Source: Lingula anatina
Taxonomy: Eukaryota > Brachiopoda > Lingulata > Lingulida > Lingulidae
NCBI RefSeq assembly: GCF_001039355.2
Contig: NW_019773549.1
Span: 58,396 to 86,826 of the forward strand
Reading direction: 5' to 3'
DNA: 28,431 nt
Both the position numbers and the translations under genes were made by a program. Position 1 is the first letter of the stretch. Every line of letters begins with the position of its first letter. Below, one piece after another: positions 1 to 10,900 of this stretch. A model generated the notes under the pieces. That model worked only from the letters and a program-made list of their open reading frames with translations, was not told the origin of the DNA and did not search any database.

Positions 1-867
1 CCCCCCCCCCATCAAGTCTCTTTAAAAAATTACTTTAAGATGCTAAATTACTTCATTTGGACTCACTGCTGACGCTTTCTTAGCACTATTGGTAGGGGTG
101 GGCAAATGAAAGCTTTTTTGGGAAATTTAATTTCAGACAAGTGGATTCTTAGGCCATTTTGGTTGCTGAATACAAATCTAATAAGTATTTTTGTTTTTAA
201 TTACATCTGATATTGGTATCAAGCGATTTTCAAAAATGGCCACCAAACGCTCCCTCAAATCACATATTTCTCATGTAAATCTTTAAATATCAGTTCAAAG
301 ATGGCTTGTTATATGTCTAACCATATGATTTCATGATCAATGAGTGCAAATAGATACATCATTTTGGTTGGGTCATTTCATTTTGGGTTAAAAGGGGGGG
401 GGTTGGTCATTTTAAGGTAAAAATCACCCCAAAATCACCATTTCTGTGTACATAAATACAAATGTTTGCAACTGTGGCTTTTAAATTAGGAAAAACAATA
501 ATACAACAAATATGGTCAATATTGTTCAAGGATAACATGAAACTGAAAAGTTTTGACATATAGAATAGGCATAATGTTAGTTACATACGGGAATATTTAC
601 AGTAAAATACTCAGTAGCAGAGCATTATGCCGTCACCCATAAGATGACATATGTAAATGTTAATTAATGTAATAACTGAACACTGAAAATTTATTTAGCA
701 CCAAAAAGAATGTATGTAAGGCAGTAAATAAGGAGTTTTGGGTGAACGGTGACAATATCCTTATTGTCTTCTTTTATAACCTAGTCAAACTGGAGGCGGA
801 ATGACCTAGAATGTAGTCGAAATGAAAATTTCTTGTTTATTCCTGGATATTTGAAGTATCTAAAAAT
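1..867. other. Intronic DNA of gene A, no feature seen
   Basis: The stretch begins with a C run at 1-10 and is otherwise AT-rich with no frame resembling the next PTP exon (a sequence like ESFWDLVW) on the minus strand. It is presumed to be the intron after exon 7 of gene A. Confidence 0.5.
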
Positions 868-1200
868 TCTCAGCGCATTCTAAATGTTTGGGTCCATTCT
901 TGCGTCCTGTTCAAATGTTTTGCTCATTCTCAAAACTTTTGAAGTGCATTCCAAGTGGAAAAATATCGAATGGCATTCAAGTGTATTCTAACTGCATTAT
1001 GAGCACATACAACAGCATTCGAAACATTCTGATTGCATTCCAGGGAGAACCGAAATGGCAAGGCACTTCAGATCTTGTCAGAATGTTCCAAATTGTACCT
1101 CCAATGAGCATGAATGCAACTCGAATGCATCTTGATTGCAGGCCGTAATTCAGCCGGCAATGAGACCACACTTGTATGACATTCGAGGTGCATTCTAAAT
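868..1200. repeat. Degenerate CATTC-rich repeat
   Basis: The pentamer CATTC (mostly GCATTC; GAATG on the other strand) recurs many times in about 330 bases, with irregular spacing near 10-20 bases: for example around 875, 894, 924, 945, 973, 1014, 1024, 1034 and 1186. Scattered GAATG copies on the plus strand appear from 1080 on. It explains the open frames on both strands here, which I do not regard as genes. Confidence 0.6.
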
Positions 1201-1513
1201 ATTCTCACTATATTTAGACAGCATTAACGATATTCCTATTTGTGCAGTGACTTCAAATTTTGAGCGATTAAAGAATTGAGTAATCTGGTTTTTTTAAAAC
1301 TATGTCTGACAATACTGGCCTTACGGACTTTTTGAAGAATTTGGGAACATGTTATTTCACATAGTTATATAACCACCTAAGACACACATAAAGGCCAAAA
1401 GGAATTGGCCCCAAATGTACAGGACTTTGTGCAGTGCACTGCCAAAGTGTGCAAAATGTACGTCCATAACGCCGGAACTGCCCATATACAAAACCATTTC
1501 ATGAAATGATTAC

Positions 1514-4500
1514 CTTGAAGTACAATGTATGCATTCCGCTTTTTGTAACCCTGAAGTAAAAACAATGCTGTTCACAATTGCATAGAAAGTATTCAGGTAT
1601 GTAAAACACATAATTATATTTGCAACATGAATTAGAACTTTCCACTTGGAATATTTTAGGCTTTAGTTTTACGTAAATATTATACTACAGACTTGACATT
1701 TAATATGGAATATTTTTTCCAAGTCATTTTTCATCAGTTTTTTCCTATTTTGCTGATTGATAAATGAAAATAAGGATTAAAATCGTGTTTTAATAACTTT
1801 AAATTATCTCTTTGATGTCATGGTGACATCAGCTCATTGGTTGAATTCGACATTGAAGCAAACAGAAATGCATTGCCTATTCTATGTCATACGACATCCA
1901 TTAAAAGAGATATTTTGGATCTCCATATTTTCCAAATTATCGTCTGTAAAAGAGTTACACGCTCCACAAAGGACTCTCATGTCAGTGTCTAGTCAAGTAA
2001 CGCCTGGCCTCTTCTGTCTGTTACCAGCGCTCTCAAGCGGCAAGGCATTCCTTGAGATAGGTTTTTAGAGTTCAATTTGGTCCAGTTTTGATGTAGGGCA
2101 TGTAGGCAATTGATTCGGCAAGTAATGACTTACCCACATATTGTCTATGCGGTTCAAATGTGGCGATTTTGATGACTAGGGTAGCTGCTAATTCCCTTGG
2201 TTCTGTAAGTTATCTGCTATTAAAAGTGCTCTGTGTGAACCGGCAATCTCACCGTGCAACCTAAAATTGTTCCTAAGGTGCCCCCTATCAAATGATAGTC
2301 AAGTGGTTCCCAGATTATTCCTTTATTTGATCTGGTTCAGGTTTTCGTCAATGACTACCATTGGTGTTTTGGCACCAATGTCGTATCCACACCAAATATT
2401 GACGCTGTCAATGACCCGTGTCACTTTAGACGCGGCACATGCTTCGTCGTAGACCTTTTCTGGATGTCTGTAAACTCTGTTTTGACTAGTTGGGCGGTAC
2501 AGGTGAAATCTGACCTCAATAAAAAAGTCACATGGTTTCAGTGTTCTACCCAGGAACGGCCATGGCCCCCAATTCATTAGAGAAACAGACGGCGATGTTT
2601 TGCTGTTTACAGTGGGTACCTCGAAGGTCGTCTGGTATTCTAACCTGCTAAAACCAGTTTGAGGTTCGTTAAGGGCCTTGAAAAACGCATTTTGGTGGCA
2701 ATTTACCCCTCGTTCTGAACGGACTGGGTGGCTTTTGTTTAGTTGCAGCAGCATATCCCGAAATACAGTGCGCCCTGTACCCTGGAGGTAAGATTTCGAT
2801 GCATTGGGTGGGACATCTATGTAGGTACATCAGTCTGGACATTACTCTATAAAACTGTGCGGACCGTTCCGTTTGGCGCTATTATCTGTCTGGTAATGTC
2901 TATCTTTTTCGCGCCATTCTGCCACAAATTAACAAATTTGTAAAGCACTACTTAGCTCATTTTACGCACAGCAAAACTGACCGCTTGCATGCAAAATTTC
3001 AAATTCTTCTATGCAGTGGTTCCCGACATACGGATACTTTTTTGACAGAACCAAGCTTTGCCTAAGCCAAGCCCTGACCAGCCCAAAGTAACATTAACCA
3101 ATTAAATCACCGAATATTACATAATGAAGTAGTGCAACAGACATGGAAGTCAGTCAATTGGTAGCGACACACCTGACTACACACTTTTCCATTCACAAAT
3201 CTTATATGAGATCTTTGAAAAAGAGTTTTTTGAGGCATACCTTCGAAACTGAAATATTCCATATTAAATGTCAAGTCTGTATAAAGTTTCGGGTTTCAGT
3301 CTTCATGTGTGTATTTTCACGATTATAGCGATGTTTTATAAAAAAACGATCATGATTTTATTTCTCAATCTCAGATTCTTTTTATTTGTTAATTAAGTAT
3401 ATATTGATGCTTTTAAAAAACCGTGATGCCTACTCTTTTATACATATTACTGAAAGCACTCAAATCACTCAAAACCAATACCACAAATAAACTGACAAAA
3501 GATCCAAAGGAAAAAAGAAAACATACATTGATCCGAATGGGCGCCATGGCTGTGTACTTGAGGAACCCTTCAGCTCGCACTTCGTCTACGGCAAGGTCGC
3601 AGGCCTTGTCTGAAAATGATCATTTTATACCTCAAATTCGAATCACAAGGGCGCGTTTGTAGTAAAGTGATGCTAAGATTTTTTATCTTGGATCCTGGAG
3701 TGATGCAACACCGCTCATGTGACACGAGGGTATGTTAAAAACAATTGGATGTTAAAACGACTTCAGTAAGATTTTGCAAGGAGTAGATTAAACTCAAAGG
3801 TAACGTGCTATTGTAAGGGTGTAAATTAGGTAACTTGGTCATAGCCTATTGTTTTATTTACATACCTGCAATCTCCTGCGTTGACAAAGGATTTTTACCA
3901 CTTCGTCGGATAACCTCTCTCTCCAAAGCTAGTCTTGTGAGAGCCTGAGAAATATTTCGGTATGTCATTAATTTTTGGAAAAAAGCGCCTTGTTTGCGCA
4001 ATATTTACATCATTATAGGTTTTTCAGTTTTTTATTTAACCTCAAATTTCAGACATTTCAGTTAAGACTTTGTGTGTTCTTTGATCAAGGGTGTATCTAG
4101 TGACATGAAATGTATATAAATATTGCCCCGCATACCATATGCTCATTTTTAATCCGTTTTTCGTTGGAGAAGATTTTACCGACCGTCGACTTCGGGATCG
4201 CCCGCGAATTATAATGGACACTTTCCCTGACTTGTAGTGCTATATTTTCTGCAAAAGAAGGACTCAATAAATGTATAGAGGTAAAAAAGTTCGTTACGTG
4301 CAGGTTTTGAGAAGCATTTCATCATTGCGATAGATCCATCACTATAAACAGCTAAAAAGGAACTGTTTAATAATAAATAATAAATATCGATATGTTGCAT
4401 CTAGTACCGGACAAATTAACAGACCAGAAGGTCACATTAGATGCTGTTGTCTTTTTGTTTTCTTTTCAGCATAACCATATAGATGCCAATAAGCGGTCTT

Positions 4501-5767
4501 GACGGCCGTTATGTATACGCGCCTAGCTATCGTAGAAAGACAACTAGACGAAATATGTTAAGTGGTAAACTTACTTTTTTCTCTCTCGTGTCGTTCATCA
4601 TCTCTTTTCTTCTGTACCTTTGGAGACATCTGAATCTTCCTAAAGGAGTAAAAAAAGCAATGTTAATGTGACCAGCACATGACACACCTTATCTAATTTT
4701 ATTCCAATATATACCATTTGGATATTTAAAAACACTTGGAAATGAATATGATTTCTTTTTGAAGAAAATAGACACTTATCCACAATATTGAGGATTTTAA
4801 GGAAGAACATATTTATAGCTTGGCCAGTGCATTACTTTGAATTTCCAAATCATCTCAGAAAAAAAATTCTTAAAGGGCAGTAAATAAAGGAGCAGGTTAC
4901 ACATAGAAAGAGTAGAGAAAAAGGAAAGGAGTTCAGAAATTTATAATTAACCAGAAGGTATAGAGCACAACTGCCGTCAAGACCAGGAAACTCCCCCCTC
5001 CACAAATACACGTCCACAGGATCCTCTCATGTGTCCATACAAAATCAGGCGTGGTTGCAGTAGAAAACACTGGAAATAGCAGATAATGTATAATATTATT
5101 TTTGAAATAGCAGAAAATAAATAAGATTCAGATTAAAACCACCAAGGATTGGGTTAGTGTTTATAAACGATAATCTTTTACTTGTAGTGTGCACAGGTAA
5201 AATAAAATGGCACCAAATTAGGCCGATTTCAGTCAACAACTAAATAGCGATTGGTATGTATAATCCCCTGTCTTGATCACTGGCAGATCCAGGATTGTGC
5301 TGAAGGGGTGGGAGGCAGGATTTTTTTTTTAACCAGGCGAGGTAAATATAAAGCAGAAGACGAGGGCAATTTTATTGTAATATTTAGAGCACAGATATGG
5401 AAAATCGGTTGTTTTTCCCACTTGTTATAATGTTTTTTTTTTTTTTTTTTTTGGGAGGGAGAATGGGGAAAGGGTATGTCGTCGAAGCTACGAGCTCCCA
5501 GCTTTTGCTTGGTATCTGGTTCTACAACATACCGATTCAATCATATTTTTGATGCGTTAAACTCTAAGGCCCTTAGCCAGCAATATCAAAGGGGGGGGGG
5601 GGTTCGTTTTCTGAAAAAGTGGACCTTTTACCATAAAATCCTCAAGTACATAGGTCAATTTTTACTCAGAGTGGACCTTTTCACAGCAAAAAGGGTGGTT
5701 CTTTCGAACCCCCCGAACCCCCCTGGCTACGGGCCTGGCCTATATACCCACCAGTGGAGTTTTCCAT
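1514..5767 (-). CDS. Gene A: paralogous RPTP-like gene, first seven exons (3' part beyond the left end)
   Basis: Exons on the minus strand: 5767-5752, 5069-4952, 4639-4575, 4248-4136, 3944-3866, 3609-3527, 1550-1514, giving 511 coding bases with consistent phases and GT-AG ends. The product starts M-E-N-S-T, then has a hydrophobic helix (residues about 22-44, including LVLTAVVLYTFW), a basic segment (MSPKVQKKRDDERHEREK), a juxtamembrane exon ending IKNEHM, then ALTRLALEREVIRRSGK, a short exon beginning DKACDLAVDE, and GYKKRNAYIVLQ, the start of PTP D1. Exon lengths are 16/118/65/113/79/83/37 against 16/115/65/113/82/80/37 in gene B, so the two are paralogues. The next exon is not visible in 1-1513. 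Whether its D1 is active cannot be judged here. Confidence 0.77.
1955..2760 (-). mobile_element. Decayed Tc1/mariner-like transposase relic
   Basis: On the minus strand, pieces of a DDE transposase can be read in order: GRTVFRDMLLQL near 2750, then RVYRHPEKVYDEAC and VNIWCGYDIGAKTPMVVID near 2330-2480 (compare the family's V-M-V-W-G-x-I-x-x-x-G-x-T-P-L-V). SPHLNRIDNMW near 2120-2150 matches the S-P-D-L-N-P-I-E-x-x-W motif. Frames shift and stops interrupt, and the Asp of P-D-L-N is His, so it is inactive. It sits in the intron between exons 6 and 7 of gene A, which is 2.0 kb against 0.3 kb in gene B. Terminal repeats were not found, so the ends are approximate. Confidence 0.72.
5278..5737. 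repeat. Short interspersed repeat with inverted-repeat-like ends
   Basis: The left edge reads CACTGGCAGATCCAGG and the right edge CCTGGCTACGGGCCTG, with homopolymer runs (T at 5431-5452, G at 5591-5602) and a direct echo of GTGGACCTTTT inside (5620 and 5672). Ends of this kind, pointing inward and followed by G or C runs, are typical of non-autonomous DNA transposons in marine invertebrates. The two ends match each other only partly, so it may be two adjacent fragments. It lies in the intron between exons 1 and 2 of gene A. Confidence 0.45.
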
Positions 5768-5897
5768 GTTTACAGTCGACATATTCCCCCAGCCACCTCT
5801 CAGTATGAGCACCAAACTGTCACGGTGGTCTTCTCTAAAATCTGGAGCCGTACAAACTCTGTCCCAAAGTGACTTGTGGACTGATTCACCTTGGTAC
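5752..5897 (-). promoter_or_regulatory. Gene A first-exon region (leader, or upstream coding exon)
   Basis: An AACAG acceptor at 5898 and a GTGGGT donor after 5752 bound a possible 146-base exon. The ATG at 5767-5765 has A at -3 and G at +4. Another in-frame ATG lies five codons upstream but has no counterpart in gene B. The frame is open for 43 codons to the acceptor, leaving one spare base, the same phase as in gene B, so a coding extension remains possible. Confidence 0.4.
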
Positions 5898-6885
5898 CTG
5901 TTAATGATAAAAGTACCATGAAATTACTACTAAACCGCTGTATATATTAAACCAGCACTTGCCGGAGAACCTGGTCGTCACGTTAATCCTTTCAGCTGGT
6001 CCACAGAATTAAATTAATGTACTAATAAAAATTAAAACGCAATGGTCACGAGCTCAATATACTTGATAGCGTGCCTGCCATGTATATCTGGTGAGGGGAT
6101 AGCAGTGCAGAACTTGTCATACTTAAGAGTACAATGGAAAATCGTTTATGTTTCCCACCCCAATCCCCTAATTGTAATATTGTATAGAATCGACTGATAT
6201 CACCGTGCACCTGATGATAACAAAGAATGAATCTTCCACGTTTATGCCGAAAGTTTCTATTCAATTGTGGTCACATTCCAATCATTTTCTTTTGTGTGAA
6301 TGGTTTGTGATTACACTGCATTGTCAGAGAAATTGGTCAACGGTTTTCCGTGGGTAATTGGCTCATCCCATGCCCAGCTCATGTGCGTGACTTTATTGGT
6401 ACCAACAATCCTTTTCTTTTGTTATCAGTCCAATGGCATGTGTAGTAAACATACATGTACACTGCTGCAGCAGACCAAGCATATTTGTTGTATATATAAA
6501 TTTTAACTTTATTAGAATCTTAAAAGATTTCAGGGGATCCCCCTACAGCTGGACAATTCCCCTACCCTCGGACCCCCTCCAACCAGGATGAAAATGTCTG
6601 CTACTATCATACATTAATTTGGGTGTGTCTCACTTAGTTTTCAAGTCGGAAAATTGGAATAGCAAACCCAATGTCCTGATTTTGTAAAGCCATGTTTCTT
6701 TTGTAGATTGAAAGTGCCTACTGTAGGTTTTCCTACTCCTCTCCCGTCTTAATCACATTTCATAAAACATTTGAGAACGAAGCAATGGTAGGCTACACAG
6801 ACAGAAAAATACAAACCGGTATGTCGACAAATGTATAATTATTTCTGTTCAAACTCCGTTTTACTTGATCCCTGCTAAATATTAC
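5898..6885. other. Non-coding DNA upstream of gene A
   Basis: No exon with recognisable protein similarity was found on either strand. Any promoter or further 5' exon of gene A should lie here or to the right, but no clear TATA-initiator arrangement stands out. Confidence 0.4.
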
Positions 6886-7164
6886 CAGTGGCGGATTTAG
6901 GGGGTGTTGGGGGGGGGGGGTCCTGACTCCCCCTTCAATTTCTGGAAAAAAAAAAACATACCAATGGCCCCCCTCTTGCAATTAGAATTTTTAGCTAGCT
7001 GAATTATCGTTCTAAACCGTACCAAATGGCACCGTTCGCCCTCTAAATACCAAAAAATTTCGGGGCCCTTCAGAAGGCCCCGAACCCTACGCCAAGGGGG
7101 GTAAGGTCGGCTTCGCATCCGCGGACCCCCTCTCCCCCTTCAATTAGTCTTGGATCTGCCCCTG
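6886..7164. mobile_element. MITE-like element with CAGTGGCGGAT-type ends
   Basis: The left end CAGTGGCGGATTTAGGGGG and the right end TTGGATCTGCCCCTG point at each other as imperfect terminal inverted repeats; 10 of the first 15 bases agree. The 279-base interior is C/G-run rich and holds no credible gene; the proline-rich minus-strand frames are artefacts of these runs. No target-site duplication was clear. Confidence 0.55.
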
Positions 7165-7496
7165 TTTGACAGTTAATCGGTTAAGAAGATAAAAAAAGAA
7201 AAAAGAAAAAAGAAAACCACTGGGTTCAGTTTCAAAGAGAAATGCTTGAACTCCACGTAAAAAATTCGCAGTGCTGCGATGTACAGGTACATGTACACAT
7301 ATAATATGATAGGCACGTTCAAGAGTGAGGATACACAGGATCAATACAAACGATCCATCCAATTTTTTTCTATTCATTTCAATTCACAACGTTTCAGCAG
7401 CCAAAACTTGGGTTGATATTTAATTTTTCTGTGCAAATAAGTTTCACAGTATTTCAATTAAAATGAGTCTGTAAATGGACTGTTCATTTCACCACA

Positions 7497-7509
7497 TGTA
7501 CATATCTTA
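7497..7509. repeat. Left target-site duplication of the LINE insertion
   Basis: TGTACATATCTTA here is repeated exactly at 7812-7824 on the other side of the insertion. Confidence 0.85.
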
Positions 7510-7811
7510 CTACTAGTACTACTATCTCCTATTACGCCGTTGGGCGTCTAGGGCGTCAACAAAGGTCCTCCACTCCTCTCTGTCTCTCGCTAGGTGTTGA
7601 ATTGTCCCCCAACTTTCACCCAGTTGTTTCAATTCTGCTTCAGCTGTCCTCCTCCATGTGGTCTTGGGTCTGCCCCTTTTTCTATGCCCCTCTGGTGTCC
7701 AGTACGTGGCTACTTTAGTGGTGGAATTTGGGTCTTTCCTCAGAACATGGCCAATCCATTTCCATCTTCTTGTCCTGATGATTTCACTTATACTTCTCTG
7801 GTTGGTTTGCT
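7510..7811 (-). mobile_element. 5'-truncated LINE insertion (3' end of reverse-transcriptase ORF)
   Basis: The minus-strand frame reads RRWKWIGHVLRKDP, then RGRPKTTWRRTAEAEL, then LARDREEWRTFVDAL, and ends RRNRR-stop at 7522. This is the C-terminal tail typical of non-LTR retrotransposon reverse transcriptases. Only the last 95 or so residues are present, without stops or frameshifts. A 13-base target-site duplication flanks it. The 3' side has a short AGT-rich tail (7510-7521). The insertion looks young, as target duplication and frame are both intact, but it is incapable of moving by itself. Confidence 0.85.
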
Positions 7812-7824
7812 TGTACATATCTTA
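7812..7824. repeat. Right target-site duplication of the LINE insertion
   Basis: TGTACATATCTTA, identical to 7497-7509; it marks the 5' truncation point of the element. Confidence 0.85.
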
Positions 7825-7930
7825 GTGGGAGTAAAAATAAGAGCTTTTATGAACTGCAGTTTGCGATTGAATTGTCGATGCATATATATCTTAACATGCA
7901 AGGAAATATAATATATTGTCTAAAACATTA

Positions 7931-7958
7931 CACATACACACACACACACACACACACA
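7931..7958. repeat. (CA)n microsatellite
   Basis: About 14 dinucleotide units with one CATA interruption near the start. Confidence 0.95.
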
Positions 7959-7959
7959 G

Positions 7960-10900
7960 TGCTTATCAGCTACAAAACTAAATTCATTGAAAATTCTACC
8001 CCTTTAAGTATTTACAGACAATAGTTGCAGCCTTCTACAGATGCTTGCAAAATAAACGGAATCTTTAGTTTGAATTAGTCATGTAAGTCAACACATTAAT
8101 ACATGTCAGTAATCCCACTCATGTACATTGTATATCATTTAGATACCAGTCGCCTTAAGAATTTTTGCTTTAGCATTCCATTTACGTGTTCAGTTCGACA
8201 GCTTCCATTGCTACTGCGTCGTTGGTCACTTCAATTACATACAGTGTAATAGATACTATAAATGGGCGCAGCGCAGTATACGTAGTCAATATGATTTTGT
8301 GTATTATCCTCTATTTGGATCAAAGGGGGCAACAAAAACTTGCATTTTGATCAGTAAGGGAAGCTGCCCGAATTAGTCTATAATCAAGGTACACTGCCTC
8401 TTTCTTTTGATAATGCAATGGTGCAATCCCGCGCTCTGCGGTGCATGATGACAGTTTTGGACGCACACTCAAGATGAGAGGCGCACTGTCCTAACCTTTA
8501 CTGGGGGCGCAGATAAATTATGTGCACTTTTCTCACAACAGAAAATTGTGCCATGAATTAACTACAGACATATCTGTGAATAAATAGATAGGGATGTTAT
8601 ATGACCAAGGCGATATACGCTTAATTCGGTTTTAGGAGTGTTTTTTCGGTGAAATGCGAGCGCTTTTGCTTGGTATTATGTCAAATAACATACTGCCACC
8701 CTTTCCAGACAAATGCCTGAATTCTTTTTAGCTGGCGCTTGGGGTGTTCTGGCATACATCGCTGGAATGACAGTGTGTTATCTCTTTCATGTCAAGCAAA
8801 CAATCAATCTATGACCGTGACAGAGGGCAGCACTGTTCCATTTTACGGCGGTTGCCCAAGAGAGTGGTGTTGTTTGAAAACGCTATATAGTACCGGTAGG
8901 GTCTCATCAGCTCGAAGAAACAGGTGGCATATTTGGGAGCCTGCCAATAAGTAGTGCACCAGTCTTTCATGGAGAAACGATCAAATAAATGTGCAAACCA
9001 ATTAATACCATGATTTTCATTTTATATGTAACACAGTTTTATGTCAGTTACGATTAAGCTGAATATTTGATTTTCAACATATGGATAAAAATGAAATATA
9101 ACGATTAAATTGTGAACATTACAGAATGATTGCTAGAACATTGACATATAAAGGCGAAAGGAGATAAAAGCAGAGATGAGGATTAAGCACATCAATATTT
9201 TTATGTTGATACATGGTGTACACTTATTTATTGTTTGGCTTCTGTTTCTAAACTATCAGATGTAAGCTCGTTTTATGCGGTATCACATACAATACATATA
9301 TTAACAGGGTATCATCTTTACATATGAAAAAAATTCTGTACAAATTGAATGGTTTTACAAAAAACTTTCGCTTGCAAACATTGTTGATTTTTTCTTCAAT
9401 GTAGGCACTCTGTAATAAGACAGGATTTAAATGCAGATAATACATGTAAATACTACAGATTTTATTTCATTCATTCTTATTAACAAAACTAGAAGCATGA
9501 AAAGAAAGTCGAAAGATATAATGAAATTTAATCGGGCAAGATTGGATGATATTTTACACACATATATATTTAGTGAGCTACGAAACTTTTTCTGAACAAT
9601 GGTATGTAAATAATAAAAATATATATATTGAAACAAAGCAATGGTAAACTTACCACATGGTGCCTAAAAGGACATAAGCCAGGATTTTGAAAACAGTTTA
9701 AGAGTATCTTGTTGAAATAACCTTACCTGAAGACACTTTAAAGTTTGAAAACATAAATTGACAGGTAGATAGCCTTAATCAATACCGCAAAAAGTAACCA
9801 TATTCACCGTTCCCTAGTCAACCTTGGCAGCCAGCTGTTTTGAAAAAGCGTGGATTTTTGCTTTTTCCCAGAAATTGTAACGGAGTTAGGGCGAGTGTCA
9901 GAAAAGGAAGATTAAACGTTGGTAAATGGGGGAAAATAGCTGTTAACCCAGAAAATCTGTTAAACATGAGTTTTGGTGGGAAAATCCTGGCTTGTGTCAT
10001 TTTTTAATATTGCACATGATGAGAAGGTGTATAACATTTCATTATTATGGCAAATTTTCATAGAAATGTAAGGAAAACGACATTGAAAGATGAAAAAACT
10101 TGAATTCATATCTATAGCAAATATAACTTTCCTCAAGACCCCCTTACGCGTTATTTTCTAATTTAAAGCCCCTCCCCCCTAATTTTTGCTTTAAATTTTC
10201 AGGCCCCCCCATTTTCTCCTCCATCCACTCCCTTCCGCCTTAAATAATGACCGGTCCCTAAATATGACCTTAATTTCTGGAAATAGTTCAACTCAATACT
10301 TTTTATCAACATTCATTCAAACCAATGGGTATAGCCCGGTTCTAAGCACGAAGACGATTAAATTCAAATATCAGATTTAGACCGTCATAACCGAACTCTT
10401 GAAAATCTCTGTTAACCTTTTATAACCAGTTAATTTTCTCTACCTAGTATGTGATCAGGGGGATAACGATATCAAAATGCATAAAGAATTAAACAATATA
10501 ATGTCACTACATAGATATATACTACTCAAAAGGAGTTAGGGAATATATAGAAAAAAAAAAGCATATTAAAAAAGGAAGTTTACTATAAAAGTAAAAAAAT
10601 GTCAACAATTGCTTTATTGAATCGTGCACTGTGACTGGACTTTACTGTCAAGTATCATTACGCAAACGGGTATAAAAAGGAAGGTGGGAGTCAAAGATTA
10701 AGTTCATTGCTCTTAAAGACTTTTCAGTATATGTGTATAATTATTGTTTTAATTATGAACGTCATCCTTATTTTGATTTCAGAAAAACGTATGTATGTTG
10801 GGGGGTGGGGGGTGGGGGTGCTATTCCTTGATCAATGACGACCTCATATGGACATTCTCAACAAATAATATTTCCTTGTTTGTTTTTTCTTGAATCAGAA

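Noticed and set aside
2323-2754. A 143-codon minus-strand frame as a host gene
   Set aside because: Its motifs are those of a Tc1/mariner transposase, and the neighbouring motifs are in other frames with stops, so it is part of a relic.
9640-9680. A 10-base minus-strand microexon between TTTTAG and GTAAGT
   Set aside because: Perfect splice-like edges occur by chance at this length, and nothing links it to either gene.
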